DNA from: Pisolithus tinctorius
Taxonomy: Eukaryota; Basidiomycota; Agaricomycetes; Boletales; Pisolithaceae
Direction: 5' to 3'
Length of the DNA: 64,000 bases
Assembly: GCA_024663395.1 (NCBI GenBank)
Contig: JANFAH010000107.1
Location: 62,001-126,000 of the forward strand
The translations under genes were made by a program, and so were the position numbers. How positions within the stretch are numbered: position 1 is the first letter of the stretch; every line of letters begins with the position of its first letter. Below are positions 54,441-64,000 of the stretch, piece by piece. The notes beneath the pieces were generated by a model that worked only from the letters and a program-made list of their open reading frames with translations, was not told the origin of the DNA and searched no databases.

Positions 54441-54773
54441 TGTAATGATTGGTAGACTTTTCACTTTGGCATTTCCCAGTTGTCTATATATATCCACCCT
54501 CTGGCTAGGGTTACACTTTAGGGATGCTTAGTCATCTTGGACTTTTCCTTTTGTTTACTCTTTCATGCTTACATGACACTTAGTAAGGCCATGCCTCGTT
54601 GCTAGTGCATATTCACATTTGTCCAATAGTGGAGTTCTCTCTTCTGTTTACTTCTTTCCAGAACATTCTCTTGTGGCAGTATGTACAAACAGTAAGGCAG
54701 TATATAAGTCCTGTTATTTGTTGTAGCCAGCTTCTCTAATCTAGTTCATTTTGAGCTTGTCCCTCAATCAACA
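54441..54773 (+). repeat. Gypsy G 3' LTR
   Basis: TGTAATGATTGG...CAATCAACA, about 333 bp; the right end is set by the TG...CA rule only, since no second LTR is present in the window. A TATATAAG-like tract occurs at about 54702. Confidence 0.65.
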
Positions 54774-54832
54774 GGTTCCACTCCCAACACTCTCTGGTTT
54801 GAAGTGATAGCTGAGAAGACTCTCATCTTTGG

Positions 54833-55351
54833 TTGCTTCAAAAAGATGCTCATTTCATTAATTCTTCTGATATGGCCACCTCCACATCAATCATTTCACT
54901 TGTCCCCTTTGATAGGGACCATGGCTATGTATATCTACCAGGAGTTCCTACTAGCTTCTGTCCTGAAGGATCCTGGTACATCCCATCCTCATCTGCCCCC
55001 TCTCAGCCCATCCAGCTTGGACAGCATGTTCTTTTTATCAATATGACCTCTAGGAGGACATTCTTTGGTCACCTCAGGTCTGTCATTTGCTTGGAAAGGT
55101 CTTATGTAGTTGTTTCAGTCTCTCCAGTCCAAGAAGCATATGGATCCTTCCTCCCTGCTCCCTGCAATGTCTTCATACCAGTCTTGTCTGTCATTCTTCC
55201 AAAATTGCAACAGCTACAGTATAATCTACTGTTCTCCACTCTCCCTGATCACATCCATGATGAGTATGATGCACATCTTGCCTCCTTATTGCAAGATACA
55301 GCAGAAGATGCTCCCCCTTCATCCTCTCTTCCAATGGAGCCTCATTCATGA
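54833..55351 (+). CDS. F3 internal ORF, N-terminally truncated
   Basis: 172 open codons matching F1, F2 and F4 (MATSTSIISLVPF, YVYLPGVPTSF, VQEAYGSFLPAPCNVFIP, HDEYDAHLASLLQDTAED, ending EPHS). The first ATG lies at or before the truncation, so the original start is lost. Function unknown. Four copies keep this frame open or nearly so, which is unusual among the decayed sequences here. Confidence 0.4.
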   Translation: MLQKDAHFINSSDMATSTSIISLVPFDRDHGYVYLPGVPTSFCPEGSWYIPSSSAPSQPIQLGQHVLFINMTSRRTFFGHLRSVICLERSYVVVSVSPVQEAYGSFLPAPCNVFIPVLSVILPKLQQLQYNLLFSTLPDHIHDEYDAHLASLLQDTAEDAPPSSSLPMEPHS

Positions 55352-56311
55352 AGTTTTTACTGGCTTCACTGAGAGGACAGTAAGGGGGGGAAAGTTGCAA
55401 TCCCCTATGCTCCTGTCACCCCACAGACCCCCAAAGCTTGACCCCTGTTGACATCTGACTCACCCTGTCCACTTTTGGATGTACTATATCAGCATCAGAT
55501 CAGTGCTGCCTCTTTGTCATCCCACTTTTACCCAGAGGCAATCTCTTCAAGATGTGACATGCACAGCCTCCCCCTAATGCAATTCCAGTGCACTTTCCCA
55601 GTTTCTGACATTACTTGACTCATACTTTGACATTCTGACTGTCTTTGACTCACCTATTGCCAATACTTACCAATCTTTTGGCCTTGCTTACTGATTCTTC
55701 ACCTTTTGGCTTACTTATCCTTACCAATGCTCACCAATGCTTTCTAAGATGATTACCCACTGTTTACATTCCTTACTCATCAGTTACCAATCACTTACCA
55801 AGTGTTTGCACCTTGTTTTCCATAGGCAATGCCCCTGTACTGTATATAAATCACTGTACTTAGATAGCTGAATGAGAAGAAGACATCAGAGAGCCCCTCT
55901 TGCTCGCATTTTATCATCACTCAGTAAATCATTCAGCAGCTTCAATAGTTGAGACTTTATTAAGGGTCTAGCTATTGTCTACTTCACTTATCATCGTCTA
56001 TCATCAATCTACTTCGCTCCAAGTCCTCCCTGAGCTCAGTGCAGCTCAGAAGCATCAAATTAAGTTGCCATCCATCCTTCTGTAGGCTGACAGCAGTCTA
56101 CCCTATTGCATTCTATCACATTCTTGCTCCCTCTTTGTCAGGAGCACCCCCAACCCTCAGCACTTGTCTTTAAGTGTCATAGCTTGCAAAAACCCTCCCA
56201 GACAACAGGTTCTACCATCTAGGTACTGCATAGGCACACCACCACTCGCTTTCATTGTCTTTTGTGTTGGTTTTGGTTGGTTTTCACCACTGAACCACAC
56301 TTTGACTCACA
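54840..56311 (+). mobile_element. Repeat F copy 3, 5' truncated
   Basis: Plus-strand F copy from within the ORF to the terminus TTTGACTCACA at 56311. The first ~370 bp are missing. TATATAAA near 55854 precedes the last ~455 bp. Confidence 0.75.
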
Positions 56312-57451
56312 CCAAGTCTCATGATTGTGATATCCTTCACTCAAACTCCCCTGCTCCCAACACATGCATTCCACTTACCATACCTAAAGCCAATATCCCC
56401 ATTCTTCAATGGCTTTTGTATCTAGACCAAAATGAAGACTGAAACCAAGATGGGGTAGTTTTTGTGGAATATGGGCCAGCAATGCAGCAATCAGGCTATG
56501 CTTGTCTGTCTCAGCTAACATCTGACCTTACTTCAGGTAACCAATCTTCATAAGCATTTAGGCTGAAGTTTTTCTACAAATCATCCAAGCTAAAAGCCAC
56601 TCAGACCAGGTCATCCCAGGGACATCTGGCCATGTCCCTGGGCTATTTGCAGTGTGCAGGACCTGGGATGTCCCATAATCCCAGTGCTTTTGTAATATAT
56701 TTTGGGCTGTCCCATGGCTGCCTTAGGTGTCAGGGGTCCTCAGCTGCAAAAGTTCAGCTCATATTCACACTGAAATCCCACTTCTGACCAAGAAACCATA
56801 ATTGTCACAATCATCCAGGATGATGAGAATACCTGGCAAAGTAGGGGGCTATTTATGTGACAACCACTGACTTTCCAAAACCATTTGGTACACTTACTAT
56901 GCACAGATTTGAAGTGGGAAGTCAGTGTGATTGTGAGGTGTCATCTCCAGAATAATACAATCCTTATGGAAGTGAGCCTTGCATCACTGTGATAAATTTT
57001 AATGGATTCATCACTGTCCCACGAGTAAGTTCCATTGCTTAAAGAAGGAGTACACATTAATAAGATCATACTAAATGCATTCAATGAGGATGAGTGGAAG
57101 ACCTTCCCAGCCAAGGAATAGATTGTAGCACACTACATGACACTATTGAGGGGCACAAGCATGTGAGAATCCTGCTGTCCAAAGGGGTTATGTAATCTGA
57201 TTGCTGTGGGGCCCAATGTCCTATTATGACCCTGGGCTGTAAGGCCCTCCAGTGGACCACCATGTGCTTCAAATACCAATCCAGCCAGGATGGGCAGAAA
57301 ACTGAACTTTGTTGATTCTCAAAGGAAGGGTGGACTTGTGTTGCTAAAGACCACTGAAGTCTGTTGGAGATGGTGCATTCTGTGTATTACTCTTCATGGA
57401 TAATTATTCCCAAAGTGCTGATCTAACCCCCAAGCAACTGACATTGGTACA
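56312..57451. other. No gene seen
   Basis: About 1.1 kb with no long frame and no repeat shared with the rest of the window that I noticed. It holds short inverted motifs around GGGACATCT/CCATGTCCC at 56625. Probably an old, decayed transposon. Confidence 0.4.
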
Positions 57452-57526
57452 CAAACCATATAGCTCAGTAATTTAACCACAAGGTCAACACTTAGGAGAC
57501 TGCTGGATCAATCCCACCTTTAGTCA
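57452..57526 (+). other. tRNA-like relic or SINE head with A and B boxes
   Basis: TAGCTCAGTA (57461-57470) resembles the tRNA A box and GGATCAATCCC (57505-57515) the B box, 44 nt apart as in tRNA genes. The stems do not pair well, so it is not a working tRNA gene. It may be a pseudogene or a tRNA-derived SINE. Confidence 0.3.
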
Positions 57527-57544
57527 CATATTCATCAAGAAGGC

Positions 57545-57880
57545 AATGATGGGACATCCCACCCCCCATTTTTGGAGGCCAGTGGGAGGTCCCATGATAG
57601 CTTTGGAGGCTACTGTGGGGTATCCCACCCCCCTCTCTGGAGGCCAGTGGGATGTCCCATGATAGCTTCAGAGGCTACTGCAGGACATCCCACCCTCCCC
57701 TCTGGAGGCCAGAAGGATGTCCCATGCTAGCTTTGGAGGCTACTATGGGACATCCTAAACCCCTTTCCATAGACAGTAGGATGTCCCATGATAGCTTCAG
57801 AGGCTACTGTGGGACATCCCACTCCCCCCCCTGAAGGCCAGTTGGAGATTCCACCCCTCTCCATAGAGGCCAGTAGGATG
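57545..57880. repeat. About 60-65 bp minisatellite, five units
   Basis: Units of the form GGATGTCCCATGATAGCTTCAG, then a GAGGCTACTGTGGGACATCCCACC block, a C-rich run and GGAGGCCAGTGGG. Each unit contains an inverted GATGTCCCA/TGGGACATC pair, so units can form hairpins. Units diverge by substitutions and short indels. Confidence 0.8.
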
Positions 57881-59068
57881 ACCATGTACTATATGTCAGA
57901 ACACCAAAATGCTCTCAAATCAATTTTGTGGCAGCTTCAAGACAAACAGATCCACCATGCAGGTCTGTATTGACTTATTGCACAGGTAACATTATCTACT
58001 TTTTATACTAACTCACAGAGCACAGTGAAGGGCCAATGTTGCAGATTAAATGGGGGCAAATTGTGCAACTGCAAATGATAACAGCATGGTGGACCTGATA
58101 AAAGATGGACCTGCTTTAGTAGCAATGCAGATAGATTAATTCTCAACACAAAAATAGGCTCTTAGAAAAAGCATTGAACAACAATGTTTATGGGGCAAAG
58201 TCAATGAGAGAACCCAGACAAGACCAAAATAAATTCAGAAGTCACCCTCTGCAGCTCTACAGTGCTTGCATGTAACATAGAACTGTAGTATCCTGATGAT
58301 GATAACAACACCTGATTAGTAAGCAAAAGATGTTGCCCCCCAAGTTCCTTTAGTCTGAGGTACTGCTAACCTTGCCTCAATACCACTTTCAATCCTTGCT
58401 TTCCAACCTTGCCACCCCCCTCACCATGTGGAAAAACTCTATCTGTCAAACTTGAAAGAAATTGAGTTTTGAGGGTTTTTAGTCCCCTTAAAATTCAGGC
58501 CATCTACCCATTATTTCAAGATATCATGTCAATTCCATTTGAATTCCACTCAGTTCCCTCAACTCACCAGGGAAAAACAATTGATCACAGTAATAAAATA
58601 TAGATAAGGTACACAGGAAACCAGGCAGCAGAACTCACCAGAGCCCCTGGCCATTGGACACAGTTGACACTAGGAGAATTGTCAGTCAGTGATCACCACA
58701 TCAACACTTGCTTAATGTCACCATATCCCCTCCTCATTGCTGGAGGCTCCTTTATCTGTAGGTGTGGCCCCCAAGCTTCACCTCAAACATCCTTTGACCC
58801 AACTCTCTGCAGCTCAAACTCTTCAAACAAGAGTACAGTGTTTTGAGTAGGTTTATCTTCCCTGTAAAATGTCAATCAGTAGAAAATTCATTGGTAGATC
58901 AAGTGAGCAGTGCTATGGCAGTGTGGCCACAGGGGGTAATAAAATAACAGTCAGGCAGACACAAATGCTCTTGCATTCAAAATGATGGAGAACTGAGATT
59001 TGATTCACTCACTGCTCACCCTATCACAGAAAAATAAACATGTATTTCTAAAGAAAATACTGAGGAGA
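57881..59068. other. No gene seen
   Basis: AT-rich sequence with only short frames. Possibly old transposon DNA or true intergenic sequence. Confidence 0.4.
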
Positions 59069-60394
59069 CTAATAATCTAAGTAATCCTCAGGAAATTCAT
59101 CCTCATACTGTGCAGCACTACCTCTGTCAACCCATTGCTGTGCTGTGGGCTGGGCTGGGGGGTAGTAGTCAGAGATATATGGAGCATCATGGTAAACATG
59201 ATGGTCAGGGTGAGATGGTATGTGATACATCTGATGGGATGGAGGGAAATGCCCTGAACCATGGCAGGTGGGTGGTAATACCTATAGAGAAGCTAAACAA
59301 AATGTGACAATGAAGGATCAAGCCATGAATGTTGTAGGGAACATTGGAGGGGCCAGGATCATTATAATTGGCATGGTTATAATGAGGGTCCTGCAGGACA
59401 TCCTATTGGTCTCCTTCAAGAAGCAGAATGCCTGGGATACTCACCTCATAATGCTGAGATGGGGGAAACTGCTGAGAAGGGCCAGGGTCCCATGGTTGTG
59501 AATGGCTTGGGGCAGCATCATGATGCAGATCCTGTGCAGTCCTCCATTGGTCTTTTAATCAACTGAGATGTCCAGACCTCACCCCATAGTGCCAAGCTGG
59601 CAAGGGGTGCTCAGATTGACTGGGCTCTCAAGTGTTCTCGTTGCTTGTGCATGCTGGTGGGTCATGAAGTGCATCCTGTGCATGTCACCTGTTAGTTTCA
59701 ACCAAAATGCAGTGGGATAAATCACTACACCATGGTTGCCAGCAATGGAGCATGCATACCTGCCTTTGTCATGCAAGGGCATATGGTGGTCAGAGTGTGA
59801 AGCCTTGGGGAACATTAGTGGACACCAGAGGTTGAGTGGATTGACTCACCTCATGAGGAACTGTATCATTATCCATCACCTCCACACAAGGCCACTTGTG
59901 TGATGGAAATGGGATTCCACTCTGTGCATGAGGTGCCACCATACCTGGACCCTCTTCTTTGCAAGACTTCTGCCACTCAGGATCATCAGACACCTTGTGC
60001 AAAACTGTTCCATCAGGAGCCTTGACCAGTGCAATCTCTCCCTTTAATGGGTGTGCATCCCTTAAGCTCATGACATCTGCAAAAGCAGTCAGCAATCAGT
60101 CAGACAAAAAGAGTATGCAATGCCTTCATTCCAGGGTTTGATTTTGAGCTCTGGCACACCATCCAGATGATCATTTTTCTTGTCATCATACATTGAGCCT
60201 AGTTTTCTCTGCAGATAAGGTACCACAAGTTGGCAGAGAGCATCAGCTTTGAGTTTCTTGTACTCAAAACCAGGGCCCAGTGGAGGCACCCCAAGTGGCC
60301 AGTTGATTATGATGAGAGAGTTCTTCCTAACAAACTCAAGAAGCCACTGCCAAATGATTTTCTGGGGATCACCAACTTTGACCCCATGCATCAC
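59069..60394 (-). pseudogene. Multi-exon gene candidate, unrecognised
   Basis: Minus strand. Exon from about 60394: MHGVKVGDPQKIIWQWLLEF, INWPLGVPPLGPGFEYKKLKA, VVPYLQRKLGSMYD, PELKIKPWNEG. A short gap with acceptor TTTTGCAG (about 60080) leads to DVMSLRDAHPLKGEIALV, APDGTVLHKVSDDPEWQ. Further exons are Pro/His/Tyr-rich: QPWDPGPSQQFPPSQHYE followed by a GTGAGT donor, and a last one with HPDHHVYHDAPYISDYYPP ending at EDYLDY and TAG 59069-59071. The pattern resembles repeated uncharacterised proteins near fungal transposons; function unknown. Exon joins are inferred and the copy may be broken (a likely GC instead of GT donor near 60105). Confidence 0.4.
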
Positions 60395-60544
60395 TTATGG
60401 GAAGACAATTAGAAGAGAATATACAAAATCACTGAACAATGATCAATGTGATGACTAATAACATGCAAAAAACATAGCTGCCTGGAGGGTTTTTTGTATT
60501 GTATGGTAGCTGTACCACACTCCCTCACAACTCCAAGGTATGTA
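60395..60544. other. No gene seen
   Basis: Short stretch upstream of the gene candidate; could hold its promoter or missing first exon, but no motif is convincing. Confidence 0.3.
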
Positions 60545-60846
60545 TGTCGGAACTTCAAAAAAAATTGAGGTACCTATTCAGAGTGTCAAAGAAATTGAAG
60601 GACCTATGACAGGATGTCAAACTATTTGAGGTACCTATGTCAGAGATTCAAAAAATTGTACCTACATTGGGGTCTCAAACACTCTGACATACCTACATCA
60701 GAGCTTGAACATATTTGAGGTACCTATGTCAGAGGTTCAAATGCTCCGATGTACCTATGTCAGAGCTTGAACAATTTGAGGTACCTACATTGGAGGCTCA
60801 AACACTCCAATGTACCTACATCAGAGCTTAAACAAATTTGAGGCGC
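60545..60846. repeat. Minisatellite around GTACCTAYRTCRGAG, left part
   Basis: Tandem units of about 32 bp alternating in form (GAGGTACCTATGTCAGAGGTTCAAA-type and a CCGATGTACC-type). Interrupted by F4 and continued at 62693-62780. Confidence 0.8.
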
Positions 60847-62692
60847 TGTCACACACCAAAGGTGTTGTGGACATGGTTACAACTGACTCTGCCTAACTCG
60901 TTGACAAGTTGTGCACAATGCCCAAGCATGCAGATGAAGACTAAAGGCCTCATGCATAGAAAGACTGTTGGACATTGACAGTCATCCTTTGCACAAGAAC
61001 AAGTCATCAGTGCTAAAGAGAAAAGAGGAAGCGAGTTAAGCGCATGTTAAAGGTTTTTAGCACCTGTGTACAGCATTCTGGTTTTCGTCATATCTCCACT
61101 GTTTCCAAAGATATCGACTCCGTTCCCACACTCGCTTAAAGTGCTCAGCCCCACGATTCTTCCTTCCAGGTTTGGAGAGGATCCTTGCACCCTGCACATT
61201 TCTACAGCACTCCATCCATCAGACGCTCATTTCGCTAAGTCCATCAATCATGGCCACCTCTTCATCGATCATCTTGCTTGTCTCATTGCCAGAGACAGTG
61301 GCTACATATATCTGCCAGGCATTCCCACTAGCTTCCATCCTGAAGCCCCCTGGTTCATCCCATCGTTGTCAGCCCCATCTCATCCCATGCAGCTTGGTCA
61401 GTGTGTTCTCCTTGTCAGTATGACTTCCAGAAGGATGTTCTTTGGTCGCCTCAGGTCTGTCACTCAGTTAGAAAGGTCTTATGTGGTCGTTTCAGTCTCC
61501 CCAGTTGATGAAGCATATGGATCGTTCCTCCCTGCTCCCTGCACTGTCTTTATTCCAGTCTTGTCCATCATTCTTCCCACATTGCAACAGCTGCAGCATG
61601 GTCTACTGTTCTCCAGCCTCCCTGATTGCATTCATGACGAGTATGACATGCATCTTGCCTTCTTACTGCAAGATCCAGCAGAAGACGTCCCCCCTTCTCC
61701 TCCTCCTCCATCAGAGCCCCATTCATGAAGTTTTTGCTAACTTTGCTGAGAGGATGGAAGGGTGGGAGACGTGATCGCGTATGCTCTCATTGCCCCACAG
61801 ACCCCCAACACCCTAGCCCCCCTTTGATGCCTGACTCATGCCCTTCAATTCTGGAATTAATACTTCCCTATCTGGAAACACCATCCATTTGTCATGCCAT
61901 CTTTGGATCTAGAGATGTCTCTGCCGAGATCTGACTTGCATCGCCACCCCCTAATGTGATATCAGTGCACTTACTCAGTTTCTGACTCCATTTGACTCAT
62001 TCTGTGATATTTTGACTATCCTTGACTCGTTCATTGCCAATACTTACCAATCTTCTTTGCTTGCTTACTTTTCATTTCTTGCTTACTCATCATGGTTACT
62101 CAGTCATTACTCATTACTTACCAAGTGTTTGTGCCTTGTTTGTCACAAGCTATGCTCCCCCCACAGTATATAAACCCCCATGTACTTAGCTACAAGGAAG
62201 CAATCAGAAGCAGTCCAGCAGTCAGTTCAGTGCCTATCTTGTCATCGACAGTTGAGGCTCATTTGGGAGAGTCTATCTGTCTTCATTTGTATCATTGGTA
62301 GTTGAGGCTCCATCAAGGGTCTATCTACCTTCATTCATTCATCTGAAGTATCATCTGTGCTCTGTCAGCACACCTGCTTAGTCATCCATCCACTCCTGTG
62401 TAACTTGTCATCGACTTGTGCCAGGAGCACATCCAAAAGATCATCACGCCAGAGTACTTTCAGCTGAATACCTTCACTCTATTCAGCATCCCCCATCTAG
62501 TCATCACTTGCTTATCTACTCCTGCGTAACTCGTCGATGACTTGTGCCAGGAGCACTCTACTTGAAGTCCCTCCCCCCACATCAGGTTTCTCTGCCCTCC
62601 AGGTTCCACAGAGGTAAACCACCACTCGCTCGTATTTGTCTTTGGTGTTGGATTTGTTTGGTTTACACCAGCTTTCCACACTTTGACTCACA
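60847..62692 (+). mobile_element. Repeat F copy 4, complete
   Basis: 1846 bp, TGTCACACACCAAAGG...TTTGACTCACA. It splits the minisatellite unit GAGGCGCCTAC with a 4-bp TSD GCGC (60843-60846, 62693-62696). TATATAAA near 62167 lies about 520 bp from the right end, so if F is an LTR the ORF lies in U3 and R-U5 is about 490 bp. No internal region is present. Confidence 0.85.
61066..61728 (+). CDS. F4 internal ORF, unknown function
   Basis: 220 open codons, starting MYSILVFVISPLF and ending PPPSEPHS. Hydrophobic start (could be an artefact of reading from an intron acceptor, TTTTTAG at about 61060), a variable middle, then blocks shared with F1-F3: YIYLPGIPTSFHPEAPW, SMTSRRMFFGRLRSV, ERSYVVVSVSPVDEAYGSF and CIHDEYDMHLAFLLQD. 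No family recognised and no obvious catalytic residues. Lies in the 5' half of the repeat, upstream of its TATA box. Conserved between copies that differ by many CpG transitions. Confidence 0.5.
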   Translation: MYSILVFVISPLFPKISTPFPHSLKVLSPTILPSRFGEDPCTLHISTALHPSDAHFAKSINHGHLFIDHLACLIARDSGYIYLPGIPTSFHPEAPWFIPSLSAPSHPMQLGQCVLLVSMTSRRMFFGRLRSVTQLERSYVVVSVSPVDEAYGSFLPAPCTVFIPVLSIILPTLQQLQHGLLFSSLPDCIHDEYDMHLAFLLQDPAEDVPPSPPPPSEPHS

Positions 62693-62780
62693 GCGCCTAC
62701 ATTGGAGATGAAAATACTCTGATGTACCTATGTCAGAGCCTGGACAAGCTTGAGGTACCTATGTCAAAGTGTCAAAAACT
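62693..62780. repeat. Minisatellite, right part
   Basis: GCGCCTACATTGGAG then GTACCTATGTCAGAG-type units, continuing 60545-60846 after F4. Confidence 0.75.
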
Positions 62781-64000
62781 CTAGTCTTGTGGGGATTACT
62801 ACCCCCATCCCTAATTGACCTCTCACACCCACTAATGATCCAGATGATGAACTGGACCTGGACGAACCAGATGACTTCAATCCTGGTGGTAATGACCCCA
62901 GTGATAATGGTCCTGGTGACGATGGGCCAGGAGATGACCTGGACAATGATGATGAAGAACCCCTCCCCGAGGATGATGTCAAGCCTGGTGTAACCATGCT
63001 CGATAATCTTGCCAAAGCCATTGAACTCCTCGCACATAATGCTCGCACCGGCTCTGAGTCATCCTCCAGAACCAAGTTGCATGAACCAGACACCTTCGAT
63101 GGGACAGACCCAAAGAAGCTGCATGCATTTCTTATCCAGTGTGAACTTAACTTCCAGGACTGGCCCTAGGCCTTTCAAAGTGATCAAGCCAAGGTCACCT
63201 TCATGCAGTCATTCCTGAAAGGGATGGCTCTCGAGTGGTTTGAACTGGACTTACTTGGGACTGAGGACCCAGAGGACCAGCCCTACTGGATGGACTCTTG
63301 GAAGGAGTTCGTCATAGAACTTCAATCTACCTTCGGACCTCACGACCCAGTGGCTGATGCTGAGAGCCAGCTAGACCACCTCCAGATGAAGGATAATCAC
63401 TGGGTCAATAAGTACATAGTCAAGTTCAACCAGCTTGCCTCTCAGGTCCAGGGATATGGTGATGGCACTCTATGCCACTTCTTCTACACCGGTCTCCCTG
63501 ACTGTATCAAAGACAAGGTCTGCTGGGTTGGTAAACCAAGAACCCTGCACAAGCTTTGACACCTAGCTCAGGAGATCAACATGCACTACTGGGAATGCAA
63601 AGAGGAGGTCCAGCGGTCCAGTAAGCACCAGGGGTTGTCCTCTGGTAACAGGTCTACTCCCAACTCCACCCACAATAATCAGTCTAAGCCCAGTCAAGAG
63701 AAATCCAAGACTGGCAATAATTCCAGAAATGGCAACTCCGGTAACCAGCCCTTGTCCAAACCTGCCTCACCAGTCAGACTGGCTCTAACACACCCAAGCT
63801 GGACTCAAACAAGCTGGGCAAGGATGGCAAGCTGACACTGGAGGAGTGCAAGCATCATAGAGACAATAACCTCTGTATGTTCTGTGGGGGAACCAGACAT
63901 TTTGCAGATAAGTGTCCCAAGAAAGCTGGCAAGGCCAAAGCTCATGCTGCAGCAACCTCTGAGGCAGTACTGGCCTCAACCTTGGGCTCTGCCCCCAAGG
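62781..64000 (+). pseudogene. gag: Element J chromovirus gag, running off window
   Basis: Plus-strand gag related to those of C and D. Acidic Asp/Pro-rich stretch (DDELDLDEPDDFNPG), capsid LHEPDTFDGTDPKKLHAF, SFLKGMALEWFE and FYTGLPDCIKDKV, a Ser/Asn-rich linker, then in a shifted frame [11 protein letters not shown] and the knuckle CMFCGGTRHFADKC near 63870. Stops at about 63166 (TAG) and 63557 (TGA at an Arg position) and a frameshift near 63780. The 5' LTR is absent; minisatellite abuts the coding part, so the 5' end is truncated. pol would lie beyond 64000. Confidence 0.8.

Noticed and set aside
56164..56442. 92-codon ORF spanning the right end of F3
   Set aside because: It crosses the repeat terminus at 56311 and has no counterpart in the other F copies beyond the shared part.

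Overview
The window looks like repeat-rich, probably heterochromatic DNA from a filamentous basidiomycete (Agaricomycetes; a Boletales-type ectomycorrhizal genome is a guess). The basis is chromodomain Ty3/gypsy elements, a Ty1/copia element with a CCHC Gag, a KDZ-type transposase remnant, short GT-AG introns and heavy loss of CpG to TpG/CpA in old copies. I found no convincing housekeeping gene; the only non-transposon candidate is a degraded multi-exon reading frame near 59.1-60.4 kb. Nearly everything else is transposons inserted into transposons, and most boundaries could be fixed by reading terminal TG...CA dinucleotides and target-site duplications (TSDs).

Layout. 1-10642: a minus-strand LTR of family A (cut by the window edge) holds a solo LTR of family E (TSD TGGAC), which holds the gypsy chromovirus C1 (501-10501, minus strand, TSD AAAGC), whose 3' LTR holds a 1.86 kb repeat F1 (4-bp TSD AYGG). 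10643-20717: a decayed gypsy element A, split by a poly(A)-tailed insertion with a 13-bp TSD, two solo A-family LTRs, F2, a solo B-family LTR (B is the LTR family of C1) and a solo D-family LTR, most with readable TSDs. 20718-30114: fragments of elements E and I, each with an antisense coiled-coil/Zn2Cys6 gene, two or more B LTRs and a KDZ remnant. 30115-44462: chromovirus C2 (minus strand, 5' truncated), split by an inverted D-family solo LTR (TSD ATGAC), itself split by the young complete element D (34971-41706, 811-bp LTRs, TSD GTGGC). 44463-46778: a MITE-like hairpin, two minisatellites and another solo B LTR. 46990-54773: gypsy G, split by complete copia element H (49111-53844, identical 208-bp LTRs, TSD GCAGA). 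54840-64000: F3, sequence without recognisable genes, minisatellites, the candidate host-like gene, F4 inserted in a minisatellite, and the Gag of another chromovirus (J) running off the end.

How it works together. D is the reference copy: intact gag, a probable -1 frameshift heptamer before the gag stop, and a protease-RT-RNase H-integrase-chromodomain pol broken by a single TGA. Its LTR has a TATA box 32 bp upstream of an 11-nt sequence that is exactly complementary to the presumed primer-binding site just inside the 5' LTR, pointing to Tf1/sushi-type self-priming. C1 and C2 share the frameshift site; C1 also shares the primer site, while the 5' end of C2 that would carry it is lost. Their inactivating stops are almost all CGA to TGA, and catalytic Asp codons have become Asn, the mark of cytosine deamination at methylated CpG or a RIP-like process.

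The most interesting pattern is an accessory gene antisense to pol, between pol and the 3' LTR, in four elements (C1, C2, E, I): a Glu/Lys/Arg-rich helical exon, a short intron, then a six-cysteine Zn2Cys6-like exon. D lacks it. The second is repeat F: four copies of a TG...CA-bounded 1.8 kb unit with 4-bp TSDs that carries a conserved ~220-codon frame of unknown function.
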